DNA from: Cupriavidus pinatubonensis
Lineage (GTDB): Bacteria > Pseudomonadota > Gammaproteobacteria > Burkholderiales > Burkholderiaceae
Reading direction: 5' to 3'
Length of the DNA: 64,000 bases
NCBI RefSeq assembly: GCF_019602855.1
Contig: NZ_CP080769.1
Coordinates: 496,001-560,000 of the forward strand
A model generated the notes under the pieces. The model ran no database searches, was not told where the DNA came from, and worked only from the letters and a program-made list of their open reading frames with translations. This document shows, in pieces, positions 62,028 through 64,000 of the stretch. Position numbers and translations under genes: made by a program. The number at the start of each line of letters is the position of its first letter. Position 1 is the stretch's first letter.

Positions 62028-63269
62028 TCAGTCGAGATTGCGCGACGGCGGATAGTCCCGCGAATAGACGGGATTGGCGAGGAATGCAGACGGCTCATAC
62101 GTCCAGAATTGGGTGACACCCGGGTATTCTCGGACGACCGTATTGACCAGCTTGCCCCCAACGCGCGCAACTTTGCGGATGTAGACAGTCACCACGGGAT
62201 TACCGAAACGATCGAGCGTGAGCGGACCACGCGGGCTTTGCGAAAGGCGAACAGCATGCATCGCGTCGGCAAGTGCTCGGCCTGAGAGAGTTGCTGAACC
62301 GCCCGCTTGTAGGGCCTGCTCGAGAACCAGCCCCGCGCTGTATCCGCCTGTTGCATAGAAGCCTGGCGTGGTGTGGTACTGCTTACGATAGCCCTCGACA
62401 TAGCGCTCGTTCACAGGCGTGGAGATCGCACCGCTATACCAACCAGCAGAAATGATCCCAACGGCTTCGTCTCCCATCTTTTCGAGTAGAGATTCATCGA
62501 CCGTATTCATTCCTGCCAGCAAGGGAATCTTCTGCTTGAGCCCGTAGTCACGGTACTGCTTCAGAAATCGTGTTGCGTTGCCGCCGGAGAAATTGATTAG
62601 GACTGCGTCGACATTGGGGTGAATCTGCGCAATGAGGGTTGCGAAGTCACTGGCATTGAACGGAGCCCACAGCTTTTGGACAATTTTCCCGCCGGCTTCC
62701 TCGAAGGTCCGTTGGAAGCCAGCTACCGTTTCATGGGAAAAGGAGAGGTCCTCCGCGACCACCGCGATGCGGCGGTACTTCAAGGTAGTGGCAGCGTACT
62801 CACCAAACGGATGCATGGCCTGAGCCGAAGTCGACGAACTGCGCACCATCCACGGGTCCGCTTTGCGCTGGGTCAGGTCTTCAGCAGCAGCGGAGCTAAG
62901 AATGACAGGGACCTTCGCACGCGCGATGTCGTCGCGAATTGCGTTGGCCTCGAAAGCGGCAAGCGGGCCTACCACAACATCAACACGATCACGCTCAGTC
63001 AGTTGCAGGAACTTCGCCTTCGCGACGGCCGGCGACGCCGCAGTATCGGCCACCACTACCTCCACATCGCGGCCAGCAAGCTTTCCCCCCCGCTCGTGCA
63101 ACAGGTACTCGAAACCGTCTTGCATCTGTTGCCCAATCCCCGCAGCAACACCTGTCTTAATCGTCAGCAATCCCACACGCAGTGGCGTGGGTTGCGCCGC
63201 CATTAGCGACCCATTAAGCACGCTGGCGACCACACCGACCAGCACCATCCAAAGCCTTTGACGTGACAT
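62028..63269 (-). CDS. Periplasmic receptor of the branched-chain-type ABC importer
   Basis: A 413-residue secreted binding protein (Peripla_BP_6). Signal peptide MSRQRLWMVLVGVVASVLNG to about AAQP, then LRVGLLTIKTGVAAGIGQQM, VVVADTAASPAVAKAKFLQL, VVGPLAAFEANAI and ILSSAAAEDLTQRKADPWMV, which line the ligand cleft; no amino-acid-specific site is clear. The ATG at 63269 follows GGGGGAGAACAG. First gene of the importer operon; a GTGATCAC site lies 62 bases upstream. Such receptors bind amino acids, amides/urea or aromatic acids, so the ligand is probably the substrate of the hyu genes (inference). Confidence 0.92.
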   Translation of the reverse strand: MSRQRLWMVLVGVVASVLNGSLMAAQPTPLRVGLLTIKTGVAAGIGQQMQDGFEYLLHERGGKLAGRDVEVVVADTAASPAVAKAKFLQLTERDRVDVVVGPLAAFEANAIRDDIARAKVPVILSSAAAEDLTQRKADPWMVRSSSTSAQAMHPFGEYAATTLKYRRIAVVAEDLSFSHETVAGFQRTFEEAGGKIVQKLWAPFNASDFATLIAQIHPNVDAVLINFSGGNATRFLKQYRDYGLKQKIPLLAGMNTVDESLLEKMGDEAVGIISAGWYSGAISTPVNERYVEGYRKQYHTTPGFYATGGYSAGLVLEQALQAGGSATLSGRALADAMHAVRLSQSPRGPLTLDRFGNPVVTVYIRKVARVGGKLVNTVVREYPGVTQFWTYEPSAFLANPVYSRDYPPSRNLD

Positions 63270-63330
63270 CTGTTCTCCCCCTGTGGCGGTCAGGCACCCA
63301 TCTGGCCTGTGTGGTGATACTATCGTTTTA

Positions 63331-63339
63331 GTGATCACA
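63331..63339. promoter_or_regulatory. GTGATCACA site before the ABC receptor gene
   Basis: Palindrome GTGATCAC plus A, 62 bases upstream of the receptor start on the minus strand, in the 243-bp divergent promoter shared with the hydrolase gene. Matches the gntR operator core. Confidence 0.6.
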
Positions 63340-63460
63340 GATATCAACTAGGGTATACGCCACACGACCATCAGGCCTCAAATTCCCGGCATGCTTCGCG
63401 TTCTTTGCGGGCATAAGCGCCTATAAATCATCTTAGGTGACAGCGGAAGTTTCTTATTGC

Positions 63461-63469
63461 GTGATCACA
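63461..63469. promoter_or_regulatory. GTGATCACA site before the alpha/beta hydrolase gene
   Basis: Second copy of the GTGATCAC core in the same divergent promoter, 44 bases upstream of the hydrolase start. Two sites, one per direction, repeat the layout of the hyuA/SDR promoter. Confidence 0.6.
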
Positions 63470-63512
63470 GATCGCGATTTATATTGCTGCACAACCAACC
63501 AAGGAGAAACCA

Positions 63513-64000
63513 ATGGATGCAATGCGCAAAGGCCAGCGTTGGGTGCTGGATGCGTTCCTCGCAGTCGGCGGACTAGATGTCCTTCACCCGGACGCGGGCG
63601 CGATCTTCGAACAGATTGGCTACGACTCCACGGACCTGAAGCGAGTATTCGGGCCAGTCAAGGCAGGGTCGATGCTGCCCTCCGCATGGAGCGGGGCCGC
63701 CAAGGAAATTGAGCATCGTGCTCAGCACTGGGAAGAGCGCGGCTTCACCCGAACAGCGCGTCGGCTGTATGAGCGCGCCACGCTGCTATACGCGCGCACG
63801 CACTACTCCATCCTCGGCGACGACCCGCGTCGGGGGCGGTACCTCGAGAAGGTGATCGAGTCCTTTGAAAAGGTGATCGCGTTCTCGGACCACCCTATCG
63901 AGCGAGTCGTGTTGCCATTCGAGGGCCACCATCTGCATGGCATCCTGGAAACGCCTCCCAATGCAAAGAAATTACCTTGCGTGATCATGCTGCCCGGCAT
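63513..64000 (+). CDS. Alpha/beta hydrolase (FrsA/DHPON-hydrolase-like), N-terminal part
   Basis: Starts at an ATG behind AAGGAGAAACC and runs off the window end after 162 codons (MDAMRKGQRWVLDAFLAVGG...IMLPG). The helical N-terminal cap (EHRAQHWEERGFTRTARRLYERA) followed by a small beta-domain HHLHGILETPP and the first core strand PCVIMLPG matches the group around 2,6-dihydroxypseudooxynicotine hydrolase and polyketide/peptidase-like hydrolases that cleave C-C or amide bonds. The catalytic residues lie beyond the window. Under a GTGATCAC site, so part of the GntR regulon by inference. This gene would be missed by any scan that requires a stop. Confidence 0.75.
   Translation, partial: MDAMRKGQRWVLDAFLAVGGLDVLHPDAGAIFEQIGYDSTDLKRVFGPVKAGSMLPSAWSGAAKEIEHRAQHWEERGFTRTARRLYERATLLYARTHYSILGDDPRRGRYLEKVIESFEKVIAFSDHPIERVVLPFEGHHLHGILETPPNAKKLPCVIMLPG

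Noticed and set aside
1..64000. CRISPR arrays, tRNA or rRNA genes, retron or anti-phage cassettes
   Set aside because: No regularly spaced repeats, cloverleaf-like segments, reverse transcriptase or known defence gene sets were recognised by eye; a covariance-model search could still find a small RNA.

Overview
The window reads as accessory DNA from a beta-proteobacterium of the Burkholderiales, most like Cupriavidus or Ralstonia. The pointers are a periplasmic Bug-type (tripartite tricarboxylate) receptor, three or four general porins of the Omp32 type, many LysR regulators next to catabolic operons, an entericidin-leuD gene pair, and IS3, IS30, ISL3 and ISKra4 elements. The genus is inferred from gene content, not from a marker gene. 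No rRNA, tRNA, CRISPR array or replication origin was seen.

Layout. 1-8 kb: the end of a LysR regulator, a four-gene minus-strand operon (SDR, two MFS carriers, aldo/keto reductase), a 1.3 kb stretch without a convincing gene, and an ACS-type MFS carrier. 8-11.5 kb: an 1138-residue class III cyclase/ATPase/TPR signalling protein. 12.1-19.4 kb: a graveyard. It has two inverted copies of one truncated IS3 element around an intact IS30 element, a second broken IS3 orfA, an ISL3 scrap, a frameshifted leuD with an intact entericidin gene, a chimera of gentisate dioxygenase and the LeuC tail, a TniB-TniQ transposon scrap and a LysR scrap. 19.8-27.2 kb: a Bug receptor, an argininosuccinate-lyase-like enzyme, a LysR gene cut by an ISL3 element, a periplasmic asparaginase and a porin. 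27.3-33.9 kb: fragments of a cyclase and an indolepyruvate oxidoreductase, intact ilvE, an ISKra4 element that beheads a lipocalin gene, a fasciclin lipoprotein and a broken epimerase.

33.9-43.3 kb holds a complete-looking aromatic catabolic operon (minus strand: MFS carrier, porin, FAD monooxygenase, amidohydrolase, alpha/beta hydrolase, FAH-type hydrolase, extradiol dioxygenase) with a divergent LysR gene. Together these would take up, hydroxylate, ring-cleave and hydrolyse an aromatic compound that probably carries an amide or amine.

43.6-64 kb is the most interesting part. A FadR-type GntR regulator sits among a BKACE enzyme, two SDRs, a hydantoinase/oxoprolinase-type HyuA-HyuB pair with a gamma-carbonic-anhydrase-like protein, an amino-acid dehydrogenase, a fused indolepyruvate:ferredoxin oxidoreductase with its own Lrp regulator, a porin, a branched-chain-type ABC importer and an alpha/beta hydrolase. 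The palindrome GTGATCAC, in its best form TTGTGATCACAA, occurs in the gntR promoter, twice in the hyuA/SDR divergent promoter and twice in the ABC/hydrolase divergent promoter. This points to one regulon for uptake and breakdown of an unknown, probably cyclic amide-like, substrate.
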